From Salipiger bermudensis (GTDB lineage Bacteria; Pseudomonadota; Alphaproteobacteria; Rhodobacterales; Rhodobacteraceae), in assembly GCF_020171625.1 (NCBI RefSeq), contig NZ_JAIUZY010000001.1, positions 62,001-126,000 on the forward strand: 64,000 nt of DNA. The letters run 5' to 3'. How positions within the stretch are numbered: the stretch's first letter is position 1; each line of letters begins with the position of its first letter. A model generated the notes under the pieces. The model was not told the origin of the DNA and did no database searches. It worked only from the letters and a program-made list of their open reading frames with translations. The position numbers were made by a program, and so were the translations under genes. Positions 15,900 through 24,336 of the stretch are shown here, piece after piece.

Positions 15900-17414
15900 T
15901 TAGCTGGCGCGGCGCTCGTCGAAGCTCAGCGCGATGAACTCGGGCAGGTGATCGCCCATGCCCACCACGTTGTTGTCGGACTTGGAGCCACGGCCACGGC
16001 CCTTGTCGGAGCGGCCACGATCCGAGCGCGGCTTGTCGCTGCTGCCCTGCGGGGCGGGCGCCTTGCTCTCCCGGGTGTCCTTGCTCTCCTCGACCGCCTC
16101 GACGACCGGCTCGGGCGCGGGCGTTTCAGCCGCGACCGCTTCGACCGGTGCCGGTGCGTTGCCCTTGTCGGACTTGTCGGTCCGGCGGGTGCGCGTGCGG
16201 GTGCGCTTGGGCTTGGCGTCGGTCTTCTCGTCCTCGGCGGTGGCCTCGGCCTCCTCCGGCGCTTTCACGCCGGGCAACTCGACGCGCGGAATCTCCTTCT
16301 GCAGGAGCTTCTCCACATCCTCGAAGTTCTTCTCGTCGCGCGGCACCACGATGGTGAAGGCCTTGCCCTCGCGCCCGGCACGGCCGGTGCGGCCGATGCG
16401 GTGGACGTAGTCCTCGGCATGGCCCGGCACGTCGAAGTTGAACACGTGGCTCACGCTCGGCACGTCGAGGCCGCGGGCCGCAACGTCGGAGGCGATCAGC
16501 AGGCGGATCGAGCCTTCGCGGAAGCCGTCGAGGGTGCGCGTGCGCTGCGACTGGTCGAGGTCACCGTGGATCGGCTCGGCATTGTAGCCGTACTTCTTCA
16601 GCGACTTCGCGACGATGTCGACATCGACCTTGCGGTTGCAGAAGACGATGGCGTTGGTGCACTTTTCGCCCTCGCGGTCGATCAGCTGGCGCAGCACCGT
16701 GCGCTTCTCCGAGCCTTCGCGATCCTTGCGCGATCCCTTGAAGAACACCGCGCCCTGCTCGATGGTCTCGGACGCGGTGGCCTGACGGGCCACCTCGATG
16801 CGCTCGGGGTTCGACAGGAAGGTGTTGGTGATGCGCTCGATCTCGGGGGCCATGGTGGCCGAGTAGAACATCGTCTGGCGGGTGAAGGGCGTGAGCGAGA
16901 AGATGCGCTCGATATCCGGGATGAAGCCCATGTCGAGCATCCGGTCGGCCTCGTCCACCACCATGACCTTCACGTCGGTGAGGATCAGCTTGCCGCGCTC
17001 GAAATGGTCGAGCAGGCGGCCGGGGGTGGCGATCAGCACGTCGACGCCCTTGTCAATGAGCTGTTCCTGTTCCTTGAAGCTCACGCCGCCGATCAGCAGC
17101 GCCTTGGTGAGTTTCACGTACTTGGCGTAGGTGTCGAAGTTCTCGGCCACCTGTGCGGCCAGCTCGCGCGTCGGGCAGAGCACGAGGCTGCGCGGCATCC
17201 GGGCGCGGGCGCGGCCACGGGCCAGCGAGGTGATCATCGGCAGCGTGAAGCTGGCGGTCTTGCCGGTGCCGGTCTGGGCGATGCCCAGCACGTCCCTGCC
17301 TTCGAGCGCGTGGGGGATGGCGCCAGCCTGGATCGGCGTCGGCGTCTCGTAGCCCGCTTCTTCGATGGCCTTGAGAACCTTGGGGTTCAGATTGAGATCA
17401 GAAAACTTTGTCAT
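15900..17414 (-). CDS. DEAD-box ATP-dependent RNA helicase (RhlE-like)
   Basis: This 504-residue helicase has all core motifs: a Q motif (FSDLNLNPKVLKAIEEAGY), motif I AQTGTGKT, motif II DEAD in VVDEADRMLDMGF, motif III SAT, and motif VI HRIGRTGRAGR. The last 120 residues or so are low-complexity, first acidic, then Arg/Lys/Asp-rich (RTRTRRTDKSDK, RSDRGRSDKGRGRGSKSD), a typical RNA-binding tail of RhlE/CsdA-type proteins. It probably remodels mRNA or ribosome precursors, often in the cold. No Shine-Dalgarno sequence precedes the ATG; instead a perfect hairpin ends 2 nt before it. Confidence 0.93.
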   Translation of the reverse strand: MTKFSDLNLNPKVLKAIEEAGYETPTPIQAGAIPHALEGRDVLGIAQTGTGKTASFTLPMITSLARGRARARMPRSLVLCPTRELAAQVAENFDTYAKYVKLTKALLIGGVSFKEQEQLIDKGVDVLIATPGRLLDHFERGKLILTDVKVMVVDEADRMLDMGFIPDIERIFSLTPFTRQTMFYSATMAPEIERITNTFLSNPERIEVARQATASETIEQGAVFFKGSRKDREGSEKRTVLRQLIDREGEKCTNAIVFCNRKVDVDIVAKSLKKYGYNAEPIHGDLDQSQRTRTLDGFREGSIRLLIASDVAARGLDVPSVSHVFNFDVPGHAEDYVHRIGRTGRAGREGKAFTIVVPRDEKNFEDVEKLLQKEIPRVELPGVKAPEEAEATAEDEKTDAKPKRTRTRTRRTDKSDKGNAPAPVEAVAAETPAPEPVVEAVEESKDTRESKAPAPQGSSDKPRSDRGRSDKGRGRGSKSDNNVVGMGDHLPEFIALSFDERRAS

Positions 17415-17416
17415 GA

Positions 17417-17440
17417 GTGTCCGTTTTGGGGTGCGGACAC
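17417..17440 (-). promoter_or_regulatory. Hairpin abutting the helicase start codon
   Basis: On the minus strand GTGTCCG and CGGACAC pair perfectly across a 10-nt loop, and the stem ends two bases before the ATG. This could gate ribosome access, for example as a temperature-responsive element. No SD is seen in or around it. Confidence 0.55.
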
Positions 17441-17670
17441 TGAGACTTGGCCCGCGCGTATGGTCCTGGATCGGGCCCGGTTGGCCCCATGCGTGATGGC
17501 TGATGCGATCCCGATGTGGCGCCTTGTACCGGAATCACCGGGGAAACGTCAATCAGCGTGCCATTTCGGGGCGGAATTCGTGGGTTCAGAGGGACAATCC
17601 CGCAAAGGTTGTCCGTGGCAGACAGCGGCAGCGCCTCCGCTTGAGCGGTGCCGTGTCGGCGGCGATGGGA

Positions 17671-18606
17671 TCAGGCGCCGGGGAAATGCCGCCGGCGTAG
17701 CGCGTCGAGGTCCATGCGGTGACGACGCAGCAGGCCACGCTCGGCAAGCTGGTCGAGCAGCTGGGGCCGGGCGGTGCAGACCTCGTCGTGGAACAGCCGC
17801 AGCGCCGCTTCGCCGCCCTCGCGCTCGATCATCTCGAAGAGGCTGTGCAGGTTGACCGCGCCGTCGCCACGCGCCTGCGGCTTCAACTCGGCGCGGTAGG
17901 AGCCCTGCGCCAGCCGGAACCGGTAGAGGCGCAGGAAATGCGCCCAGTCGGCGGCGTGGAAATGGCCAAGCTCGATGTCCGTCAGCTCGATCTGTCCGGG
18001 GTTCGTCTCGCCATCCAGCTCGATGTTGTGGATGCGGATCTGCAGCCCCTTGGTGCCGGGGCGGAAGAACAGCTTGCCCGCGACATGGCTCAGGAACCCG
18101 CCCGAGAGATGCCGCCCCCAGGTGGGAAAGCAGGCCTCCGCCGCCGCCTGCCGGGCGCGCTGATCGAGCGGGAAGGCCTTGAACGCGGTCTCTGCGCCCG
18201 GCGCGAGCGGCGCCAGCGCCTCGACCGGTCGCACGCGGGCGCAGAGGCAGCGGTCGGGCAGGGCGGCCAGCACCTCGGAGACGGGGCGGGTGGGCAGCAG
18301 GAACTCGTCGGTGTCGATATGGGCGAGCCATTCGACCTCCGGGGGGCGATTGTTGGCATGGCGGGCATTGGCGCCCTGCCGGACCTGATGTTTCGCCGGC
18401 CTGCCGTTGCGCTTGGCCCACCACGCATCGTCGGTGCGAAAGACCCGGATCTTCGGGTGGGCCGAGAGCACCGCCTGCGCCTCGGGGTTTTCGTCGTCGA
18501 GATAGAGATAAAGCCGGTGCGCGCCGAGCTCGAGATGCCAGGCGGCGAAGTCGAGGATCTCGGGCAGGGCGGCGTTGGTGGTGGTGACGGTGCCCCAGCG
18601 GATCAT
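17671..18606 (-). CDS. Glycosyltransferase family 2-like protein
   Basis: This 311-residue protein looks like the Glyco_tranf_2_4 group. The N-terminus reads WGTVTTTNAALPEILDFAAW, LGAHRLYLYLDDENPEA is the nucleotide-sugar strand, and HIDTDEFLL (Asp98, Asp100) is the metal-binding DxD. Further conserved blocks are GGFLSHVAGKLFFR, ELGHFHAADWAHF and FRLAQGSYRAEL. No membrane segment or signal is seen, so it should work in the cytoplasm, on lipid-linked or surface glycans. It overlaps the preceding gene by 4 nt and resembles the C-terminal half of that gene's product, a likely tandem duplication. The acceptor is unknown. Confidence 0.78.
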   Translation of the reverse strand: MIRWGTVTTTNAALPEILDFAAWHLELGAHRLYLYLDDENPEAQAVLSAHPKIRVFRTDDAWWAKRNGRPAKHQVRQGANARHANNRPPEVEWLAHIDTDEFLLPTRPVSEVLAALPDRCLCARVRPVEALAPLAPGAETAFKAFPLDQRARQAAAEACFPTWGRHLSGGFLSHVAGKLFFRPGTKGLQIRIHNIELDGETNPGQIELTDIELGHFHAADWAHFLRLYRFRLAQGSYRAELKPQARGDGAVNLHSLFEMIEREGGEAALRLFHDEVCTARPQLLDQLAERGLLRRHRMDLDALRRRHFPGA

Positions 18607-20384
18607 GGCAGCGCCCCGAAAACCCGCGCCACCGCCGCGTCGGGATCGAATTCGCGGGTGAGCAACATGTCATGCGCGGCGAGGCGCGCCCGCAGCTCGG
18701 GCGTGTCGGCGCAGACCTCGTCGAAGAGCATCCGCAGCCCGTCTTCGCCCTCTTCCTCGGCAAGGAAAGCGATCAGGTTGGCCTGCCCCATCTCGTCGCG
18801 CTCGGAGCGCGCCCGGTAGGAGCCCTGCGTGCGGCGGAAGGCGAGGTGGTCGCGGAAGTGCTGCCAGTTCGGCGCGTGCAGGTGCGCGAGGTGGATGCCG
18901 TCAAGCTTGGCGCGGTTGCTGGCCTCCTCGCCGCGGTATTTCAGCGTGTGGATGCCAAGCCGGGTGTCGGCGATCCCGGTGCGGGCAAAGACCTTGCCAG
19001 AGGTGTGGCTCAGGAAGCCGCCATAGAGGTGCAGACCGAAGGTCGGGTAGATCTCCTGCAGCACCGCCTTCTTCTGCCCGGCATGGTGATGGGTGCGCTT
19101 GAAATGCCTGGGCCAGCCCGCGTCACCCGCCAGCGCCTCCACCGGGGCGACGCGGGCCAGCGCGTGCCCGCGCGAGACCTCGGAGAGCAGCTCGGGCACG
19201 GGGCGGTCGGTGAGCAGGAACTCGTCGGCGTCGATATGGCCGAGCCAGTGCAGATCCTCGGCCACGGCGCGCAGGCAGCGGGTGGCGTTGTGGGCCTGCC
19301 GAATCTGGTGTGCCTCGGGGCGCGGCTTGCCGGTGGCCTGCCACCACGCGTCGTCGCAGCGGGTGACGTGGATCTTGGGGTGTCGTTCGAGGAACGCGGC
19401 GGTGCCGGCCTCGGGGGCGTCGAGATAGAGGTGCAGCGCGTGGGCGCCGAGCTCGAGGTGATGGGCGGCGAAGCGCGCGATGACGGGCAGCGGCGCGCGG
19501 ATCGTCGATACCAGCCCCCAGCGCAGCGTCTCGGGCGTGAGCGAGGCGGCCTCGGCGGGCACCGGCGCTGGGTTGCCGGAGCGCTTGCCGGGGCTTGCGT
19601 CGGGCGTCTGGCGCGCCTTGCGGGTGCGCATGACCATCAGCCGGCGAAACAGCGTGCGGTCGTCGTGGATCAGCAGGTCGAGCAGATGGTGGGCGAGGGG
19701 GGCAATCACCGGGTCGGCCTCGGCCTCGGTCCAGAGCCGCCCGATCATGTTCACGTCGAGCCCGCCATTGACGATGCTATAGGCGTCCATCTCAAGCGGC
19801 AGCGCTCCGCCGGCCTTGCGGTCGAGCGCGAAGGGGCGGTCGGCGGGCTGGCCGGAATAGAGCCGCTCGGTCTCGTAGAGCTTCATGGTGCCGAAGAGCA
19901 CGGAGAGCGCCAGACCAACCGAGCGCTGCGTGGCGGTCAGCCCGTGATCGCCGAAGGTGGTGATGGCCGAGACCAGCCATCGCGCATCGAGCGTGTCGAG
20001 CAGATTCGCGCCCTGTTCGGCCCAGAGCCGGTGGAACAGCGCGGGCAGATGCGCGGGAAAGTCGCGCTTGCGCAGATGCGCGATGAGCAGGCCGTTGAGA
20101 AACACCAGTTCGCTCTGGCCCTGCAGCTCGCGGCGCAGATCGAAGCGCTTGCGGTGATAGCTCGAGCGGAAGGGGCGGTCCTCGGACGGGTCGTCCTCGG
20201 GGTCGGCGACGATCTGCTGCGCTAGCGGGGCAAGGTCGAGATCGGCAGGCGGCGGGGCTTCGCCTCTAGCATAGGTGATGGCATCGCGCCGGCCCTCCAT
20301 CTGGGTCAGCACGGCTTCGATGCCGCCGGGCCATGTGGGGCGCCTGTCGTTGCGTGTTTCGTCGCTGGGGCCGTCGCTGCTCAT
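18603..20384 (-). CDS. Two-part glycosyltransferase family 2-like protein with N-terminal extension
   Basis: This 593-residue protein has an N-terminal region of about 280 residues that I do not recognise (helical, with QSELVFLNGLLIAHLRKRDF and MDAYSIVNGGLDVNMIGRLW). A glycosyltransferase domain follows, closely parallel to the downstream gene: RWGLVSTIRAPLPVIARFAA, LGAHALHLYLDAPEAG, GHIDADEFLLTDRPVPELL, GGFLSHTSGKVFAR, LAHLHAPNWQHF. The ATG at 20384 (MSSDGPSDE) was chosen because the upstream extension is Arg/Pro-rich noise. The pair probably acts in the same polysaccharide or glycoconjugate pathway. Confidence 0.75.
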   Translation of the reverse strand: MSSDGPSDETRNDRRPTWPGGIEAVLTQMEGRRDAITYARGEAPPPADLDLAPLAQQIVADPEDDPSEDRPFRSSYHRKRFDLRRELQGQSELVFLNGLLIAHLRKRDFPAHLPALFHRLWAEQGANLLDTLDARWLVSAITTFGDHGLTATQRSVGLALSVLFGTMKLYETERLYSGQPADRPFALDRKAGGALPLEMDAYSIVNGGLDVNMIGRLWTEAEADPVIAPLAHHLLDLLIHDDRTLFRRLMVMRTRKARQTPDASPGKRSGNPAPVPAEAASLTPETLRWGLVSTIRAPLPVIARFAAHHLELGAHALHLYLDAPEAGTAAFLERHPKIHVTRCDDAWWQATGKPRPEAHQIRQAHNATRCLRAVAEDLHWLGHIDADEFLLTDRPVPELLSEVSRGHALARVAPVEALAGDAGWPRHFKRTHHHAGQKKAVLQEIYPTFGLHLYGGFLSHTSGKVFARTGIADTRLGIHTLKYRGEEASNRAKLDGIHLAHLHAPNWQHFRDHLAFRRTQGSYRARSERDEMGQANLIAFLAEEEGEDGLRMLFDEVCADTPELRARLAAHDMLLTREFDPDAAVARVFGALP

Positions 20385-20469
20385 GGCGTGGAGAGTGGCG
20401 CGGGATCGCGCGCCGCGCAATCGTGGCGGCGCGCTTTCCGGGCGTGGTGGTGCAGCGCGGACGCGGGCG

Positions 20470-20766
20470 TCAGAGCCGCTCGTAATCGCCCAGCATGGTC
20501 GGACAGCGGCGATGGGCATCGGTCAGACCGGCGGCGGCGCCGTTGAGGATCAGGTGCCATGTGGGCTCGTAGCCTGGCACCTGCGCCCGCGAATACGAAC
20601 AGCCGCCCGGGGTGACATAGACCTGCCCCTGATAGGCGGCGCCGGGATAGGGATGCGCGTTGTCGGCGCTCAGTGTGTTCTGTCCGGAAGGCAAGCTGGC
20701 GGCGTGGGCCGCGGCGGTGAGCGAGAGCGTGGCAAAGGCGAAGACAAGCGCTGCGGGGTGGATCAT
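20470..20766 (-). CDS. Small secreted protein of unknown function
   Basis: This 98-residue protein has a clear Sec signal (MIHPAALVFAFATLSLTAAA, cleavage after HA near residue 22). The mature part has one likely disulfide pair (Cys in GGCSYSRAQVPGY and in RRCPTMLGDYERL). GGAGG lies 9 nt upstream of the chosen ATG. I do not recognise the family. It is transcribed leftwards between tgt and the glycosyltransferase pair. Confidence 0.65.
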   Translation of the reverse strand: MIHPAALVFAFATLSLTAAAHAASLPSGQNTLSADNAHPYPGAAYQGQVYVTPGGCSYSRAQVPGYEPTWHLILNGAAAGLTDAHRRCPTMLGDYERL

Positions 20767-20928
20767 GCGGGGAAACCTCCGGTTCGTTTGTGGCACCCTC
20801 AGCATCCGCGAGAGGTGTGAAGGAAACCTTCAGATCGAGACTGCGCCGCGTTTCCTGTCCCCCGTGCCGCCGCGGCAGGGGGGCGCTGCGGGCTTGGCAA
20901 AGCCGGCGCTTTGGGGCAGAGCAGGGGC

Positions 20929-22056
20929 ATGAGCACCACCTCCTTTTCCCTCCACGCCACCGACGGCAAGGCGCGCACCGGCGTGATCTCGACCCCGCGC
21001 GGCGAGATCCGCACCCCGGCCTTCATGCCGGTCGGGACCGCCGCCACCGTCAAGGCGATGCTGCCCGAGCAGGTCCGCGCCACCGGCGCCGACATCCTGC
21101 TGGGCAACACCTATCACCTTATGCTGCGCCCCACTGCCGAGCGCATCGCGCGGCTGGGCGGGCTGCACAAGTTCATGAACTGGGAGCGGCCGATCCTCAC
21201 CGACTCGGGTGGCTTTCAGGTGATGAGCCTCGCCGATCTGCGCAAGCTCACCGAGGAGGGGGTCAGCTTCCGCAGCCATATCGACGGCTCCAAGCACATG
21301 CTCACGCCCGAGCGCTCGATGGAGATCCAGCGCCTGCTGGGCTCGGACATCGTGATGTGCTTCGACGAATGCCCGGCGCTGCCCGCCGACCGCAAGCGGC
21401 TCGAGGAAAGCATGCGCCTGTCGATGCGTTGGGCGCAGCGCTCGCGCGATGCCTTCGGCGACCGGCCCGGCCACATGCTGTTCGGCATCCAGCAGGGCGG
21501 GCTCGAGCCGGACCTGCGCGAGGAGAGCGCCAAGGCGCTGACGCAGATCGGCTTTGACGGCTACGCCGTGGGCGGTCTCGCGGTGGGCGAGGGGCAGGAG
21601 GCGATGTTCGGCTGTCTCGATCACGCGCCGGACACCCTGCCGGTGGACAAGCCGCGCTACCTGATGGGCGTGGGCAAGCCCGACGACATCGTCGGCGCCG
21701 TCAAGCGCGGCATCGACATGATGGACTGCGTGCTGCCGACCCGCTCGGGGCGCACCGGGCAGGCCTTCACCCGGCGCGGCGTGGTCAACATCAAGAACGC
21801 CCGCCATTCCGACGATCCGAGGCCGCTGGACGAGCACTGTTCCTGCCCGGCCTGCTCCGGCTATTCCCGCGCCTACCTGCATCACGTCTTCCGCGCGCAC
21901 GAGATGATCTCGGGGATGCTGCTGACCTGGCACAACCTTCAGTATTTTCAGGACCTGATGGACGGGATGCGCAAGGCGATCGCCGAGGGCCGGTTCGAGG
22001 CCTGGGAGGCCGCGTTCCATGCCGGCCGCGCCGAGGGCGATATCGAGCCGCTTTGA
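20929..22056 (+). CDS. tgt: Queuine tRNA-ribosyltransferase (tRNA-guanine transglycosylase)
   Basis: This 375-residue enzyme exchanges G34 for preQ1 in tRNAs with GUN anticodons during queuosine synthesis. It shows [13 protein letters not shown], the catalytic region [12 protein letters not shown], the nucleophile loop [13 protein letters not shown], and the zinc site [16 protein letters not shown]. The ATG at 20929 has AGGGG upstream; a more upstream ATG was not used. queA, the next enzyme of the pathway, is in the same window about 12 kb downstream on the same strand. Confidence 0.96.
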   Translation: MSTTSFSLHATDGKARTGVISTPRGEIRTPAFMPVGTAATVKAMLPEQVRATGADILLGNTYHLMLRPTAERIARLGGLHKFMNWERPILTDSGGFQVMSLADLRKLTEEGVSFRSHIDGSKHMLTPERSMEIQRLLGSDIVMCFDECPALPADRKRLEESMRLSMRWAQRSRDAFGDRPGHMLFGIQQGGLEPDLREESAKALTQIGFDGYAVGGLAVGEGQEAMFGCLDHAPDTLPVDKPRYLMGVGKPDDIVGAVKRGIDMMDCVLPTRSGRTGQAFTRRGVVNIKNARHSDDPRPLDEHCSCPACSGYSRAYLHHVFRAHEMISGMLLTWHNLQYFQDLMDGMRKAIAEGRFEAWEAAFHAGRAEGDIEPL

Positions 22057-22186
22057 ACCGTCGGGCGGCGGCGCTGAACGGCGCCGTCGCTGCCCCGGCG
22101 AGGCGCCCGAATTTCGGGGCTCGCGAACGGAACCCCGGCTGCGGGTTTCGCATTAAGGTCCTGACACGCAAGTAAAAGGAGGACCC

Positions 22187-22510
22187 ATGCGTCACATCAC
22201 CCTTCCCGCCCTTTCGCTGATCCTGATGACCGGCGCAGCCGCGGCGCAGAGCGTCGACACGTCCAATCTCTACAGCGTCGATGACGCGGACCTGATGGGC
22301 CCCAACGGCAACAAGATCGGCGAAGTCGAGGAGATCCTCGTCGACGTCACCGGCATTCCGGTGGCCGCCGTGGTCGAGGCCGGCGGGTTTCTCGATATCG
22401 GTGACAAGGACATCATTGTCTCGCTCGAGGACATGACCTTCGACTCCGGCAACTTCAGCACGCTGCTGACCGAGGAAGAGCTCAAAGAGCTTCCGGAATG
22501 GGACGACTGA
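22187..22510 (+). CDS. Small secreted PRC-barrel domain protein
   Basis: This 107-residue protein has a Sec signal (MRHITLPALSLILMTGAAAA, cleavage near AAAAQ). It is followed by a PRC-barrel-like beta domain: LYSVDDADLMGPNGNKIGEV, then DVTGIPVAAVVEAGGFLDIG and DKDIIVSLEDM. The mature part is very acidic and ends LPEWDD. GGAGG precedes the ATG and a strong hairpin follows the stop, so it is probably monocistronic. Periplasmic PRC-barrel proteins are common in Rhodobacterales; their ligand is unknown. Confidence 0.8.
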   Translation: MRHITLPALSLILMTGAAAAQSVDTSNLYSVDDADLMGPNGNKIGEVEEILVDVTGIPVAAVVEAGGFLDIGDKDIIVSLEDMTFDSGNFSTLLTEEELKELPEWDD

Positions 22511-22538
22511 TCCAGTTCGGTCACGACGGTTAATCCAT

Positions 22539-22565
22539 ACGGCGCGTCTCATCGAGGCGCGCCGT
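22539..22565 (+). terminator. Terminator-like hairpin
   Basis: ACGGCGCGTCTC and GAGGCGCGCCGT pair over 12 bp (one G-T wobble) with a 3-nt loop, 29 nt past the PRC-barrel stop. The following CTTGCTGTC is only weakly T-rich. Confidence 0.6.
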
Positions 22566-22737
22566 CTTGCTGTCTGCGACCGCCTTGCGCGCAGGCCCCG
22601 AAGGTTCCCTGCAGATCTGAACATCCGGTGTGCGCCTGTCAGCGCGGCGCTGCGTTGCAGCAGCGCAGAAAGCGCTTATCTGCTGTCCCAGACCCACGCC
22701 GGGCCGCTTCCGCGCCCGATGGCAAAAGGACACGACC

Positions 22738-23832
22738 ATGACCGAAGCTCTGTTCAGCAAGTATACCGCCGGTGGCATCGCGATGAGCAATCGCATCGTG
22801 ATGGCGCCGCTGACCCGCAACCGGGCCGATGACGACGACGGCACCGTCAGCGACCTGCATGTCGAGTATTACCGCCAGCGCGCCGGCGCCGGCCTGATCA
22901 TCACCGAAGCCACGCAGATCTCGCCCGTCGGCAAGGGCTATATCCAGACGCCGGGCATTCATACCGAGGCGCAGGCCGCGGCGTGGAAGCGCGTGACCGA
23001 TGCGGTGCACGCCGAGGGCGGCAAGATCGTCGTGCAGCTCTGGCACGTCGGCCGCATCTCGCACACCTCGCTGCAGCCGGGCGGGCAGGCGCCGGTGGCG
23101 CCCTCTGCGATCTCGGCGGGTGTGAAGACCTTCACGCATAATGGCTTCGAGGACACCTCCGAGCCGCGCGCCCTGACCGAGGCCGAGATCAAGGCGACGG
23201 TCGAGGATTACCGCAAGGCCGCCGCGCTGGCGATCAAGGCCGGGTTCGACGGGGTCGAGGTGCATGGCGCCAACGGCTACCTGATCGACCAGTTCCTCAA
23301 GACCGGCTCCAACCAGCGCGACGATGCCTATGGCGGCGGAATCGAGAACCGGGCCCGCTTCCTCTTCGAGGTGCTCGATGCGGTGACCGACGAGATCGGG
23401 GGCGAGCGCACCGGTCTGCGCCTGTCGCCGTTCTCGCCGGCGAACGGCATCGACGACGCCGACCCTCAGACGGATTTCGAATACGTGGTGCCGAAGCTCA
23501 ACGGCTACGGGCTGGCGTTCCTGCACATGATCGAAGGCGCCACCGGCGGCTCGCGCGCGCTTGAAGAGGGCCAGAGCATCGAGGCGCTGCGTAAGCTCTT
23601 CGACGGCGCCTACATGGCCAATAACGGCTACGACCGCCAGATGGCGATCGATGCGGTGGCCGAGGGCAAGGCGGATCTGGTGGCGTTCGGGCGTCCGTTC
23701 ATCGCGAACCCGGACCTTGTCGAGCGCCTGCGCCGCGACGCGCCGCTCAACGAGGGCGACCAGAGCACCTTCTACGGCGGTGGGGCCGAGGGCTTCACCG
23801 ACTATCCGACGCTGGAAGACGAATCCGCCTGA
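22738..23832 (+). CDS. Old Yellow Enzyme family ene-reductase (NemA-like)
   Basis: This 364-residue FMN/NAD(P)H-dependent alkene reductase belongs to the NemA branch. It shows VMAPLTRNRADDD near the N-terminus, the VQLWHVGRISH segment around the flavin, HGANGYLIDQFLKTGSN with the substrate-binding His-Asn pair, and DLVAFGRPFIANPDL near the C-terminus. It reduces activated C=C bonds such as maleimides or enones and may detoxify electrophiles. AAAAGGA precedes the ATG. It appears to be a single gene; no TetR-type nemR lies beside it. Confidence 0.9.
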   Translation: MTEALFSKYTAGGIAMSNRIVMAPLTRNRADDDDGTVSDLHVEYYRQRAGAGLIITEATQISPVGKGYIQTPGIHTEAQAAAWKRVTDAVHAEGGKIVVQLWHVGRISHTSLQPGGQAPVAPSAISAGVKTFTHNGFEDTSEPRALTEAEIKATVEDYRKAAALAIKAGFDGVEVHGANGYLIDQFLKTGSNQRDDAYGGGIENRARFLFEVLDAVTDEIGGERTGLRLSPFSPANGIDDADPQTDFEYVVPKLNGYGLAFLHMIEGATGGSRALEEGQSIEALRKLFDGAYMANNGYDRQMAIDAVAEGKADLVAFGRPFIANPDLVERLRRDAPLNEGDQSTFYGGGAEGFTDYPTLEDESA

Positions 23833-23904
23833 TCCGGTTATGCTTGTGCGGGCCCGCGCCTTGCGGCATGAGACGGGCCTGCACTCGCGGCAAGGAGCCG
23901 GAAC

Positions 23905-24078
23905 ATGGATTACTCGAAATCGGGCGGCGCGCGCTCGGGCAGCAACGCCCCGCGCTACGACCGCCACAAGGACGCGCCCAAGGGCAAGGCCGCCACTGCC
24001 GGCAAGGCAAGCAAGGCCGAGCTTCTGGCGCGGATGAAAGCCGCACAGAAGCAGGGCGAGAACACGCCCGAAAGCTGA
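23905..24078 (+). CDS. 57-residue basic conserved-type small protein
   Basis: The frame encodes MDYSKSGGARSGSNAPRYDR, continues HKDAPKGKAATAGKASKAEL, and ends LARMKAAQKQGENTPES. A perfect AAGGAG lies 7 nt upstream, a strong hairpin starts 8 nt past the stop, and codon use matches real genes here. The first half is Gly/Ser/Lys-rich and probably disordered; the end forms an amphipathic helix. Function is unknown, and it would escape length-filtered gene calling. It sits between the ene-reductase and lon. Confidence 0.72.
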   Translation: MDYSKSGGARSGSNAPRYDRHKDAPKGKAATAGKASKAELLARMKAAQKQGENTPES

Positions 24079-24086
24079 GCGAAACC

Positions 24087-24118
24087 GGCGGATGCGGCCC
24101 GAAGGGGCTGCATCCGCC
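24087..24118 (+). terminator. Hairpin after the 57-residue gene
   Basis: GGCGGATGCGGCCC and GGGCTGCATCCGCC form a 14-bp stem (one wobble) with a GAAG loop. There is no T tract, so it is either an inefficient terminator or a 3' stabiliser. Confidence 0.55.
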
Positions 24119-24336
24119 GTCCGCCGCCCAGGTCGGCGGCGCTGCCCGGGATTTTGCCGCCCTCACGGAAAAGCCGCCTTGCAGCCTCTGGCCCGCTTCG
24201 CCATGCTGCGTCGACCGGAGGGGGACGCGGTTGATTTCCGAAGCACGCGACCCCACCTAATAGCTCCGAGACAGGGGATGGCGGGAGCTGCCGGAGAACC
24301 GGGGCCGGGCCATCCTGCCAAGACGAAGGAATGCTA

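Noticed and set aside
15741-17855. Rightward open frame of about 704 codons opposite the DEAD-box gene
   Set aside because: It is antisense to all helicase motifs and crosses the terminator.
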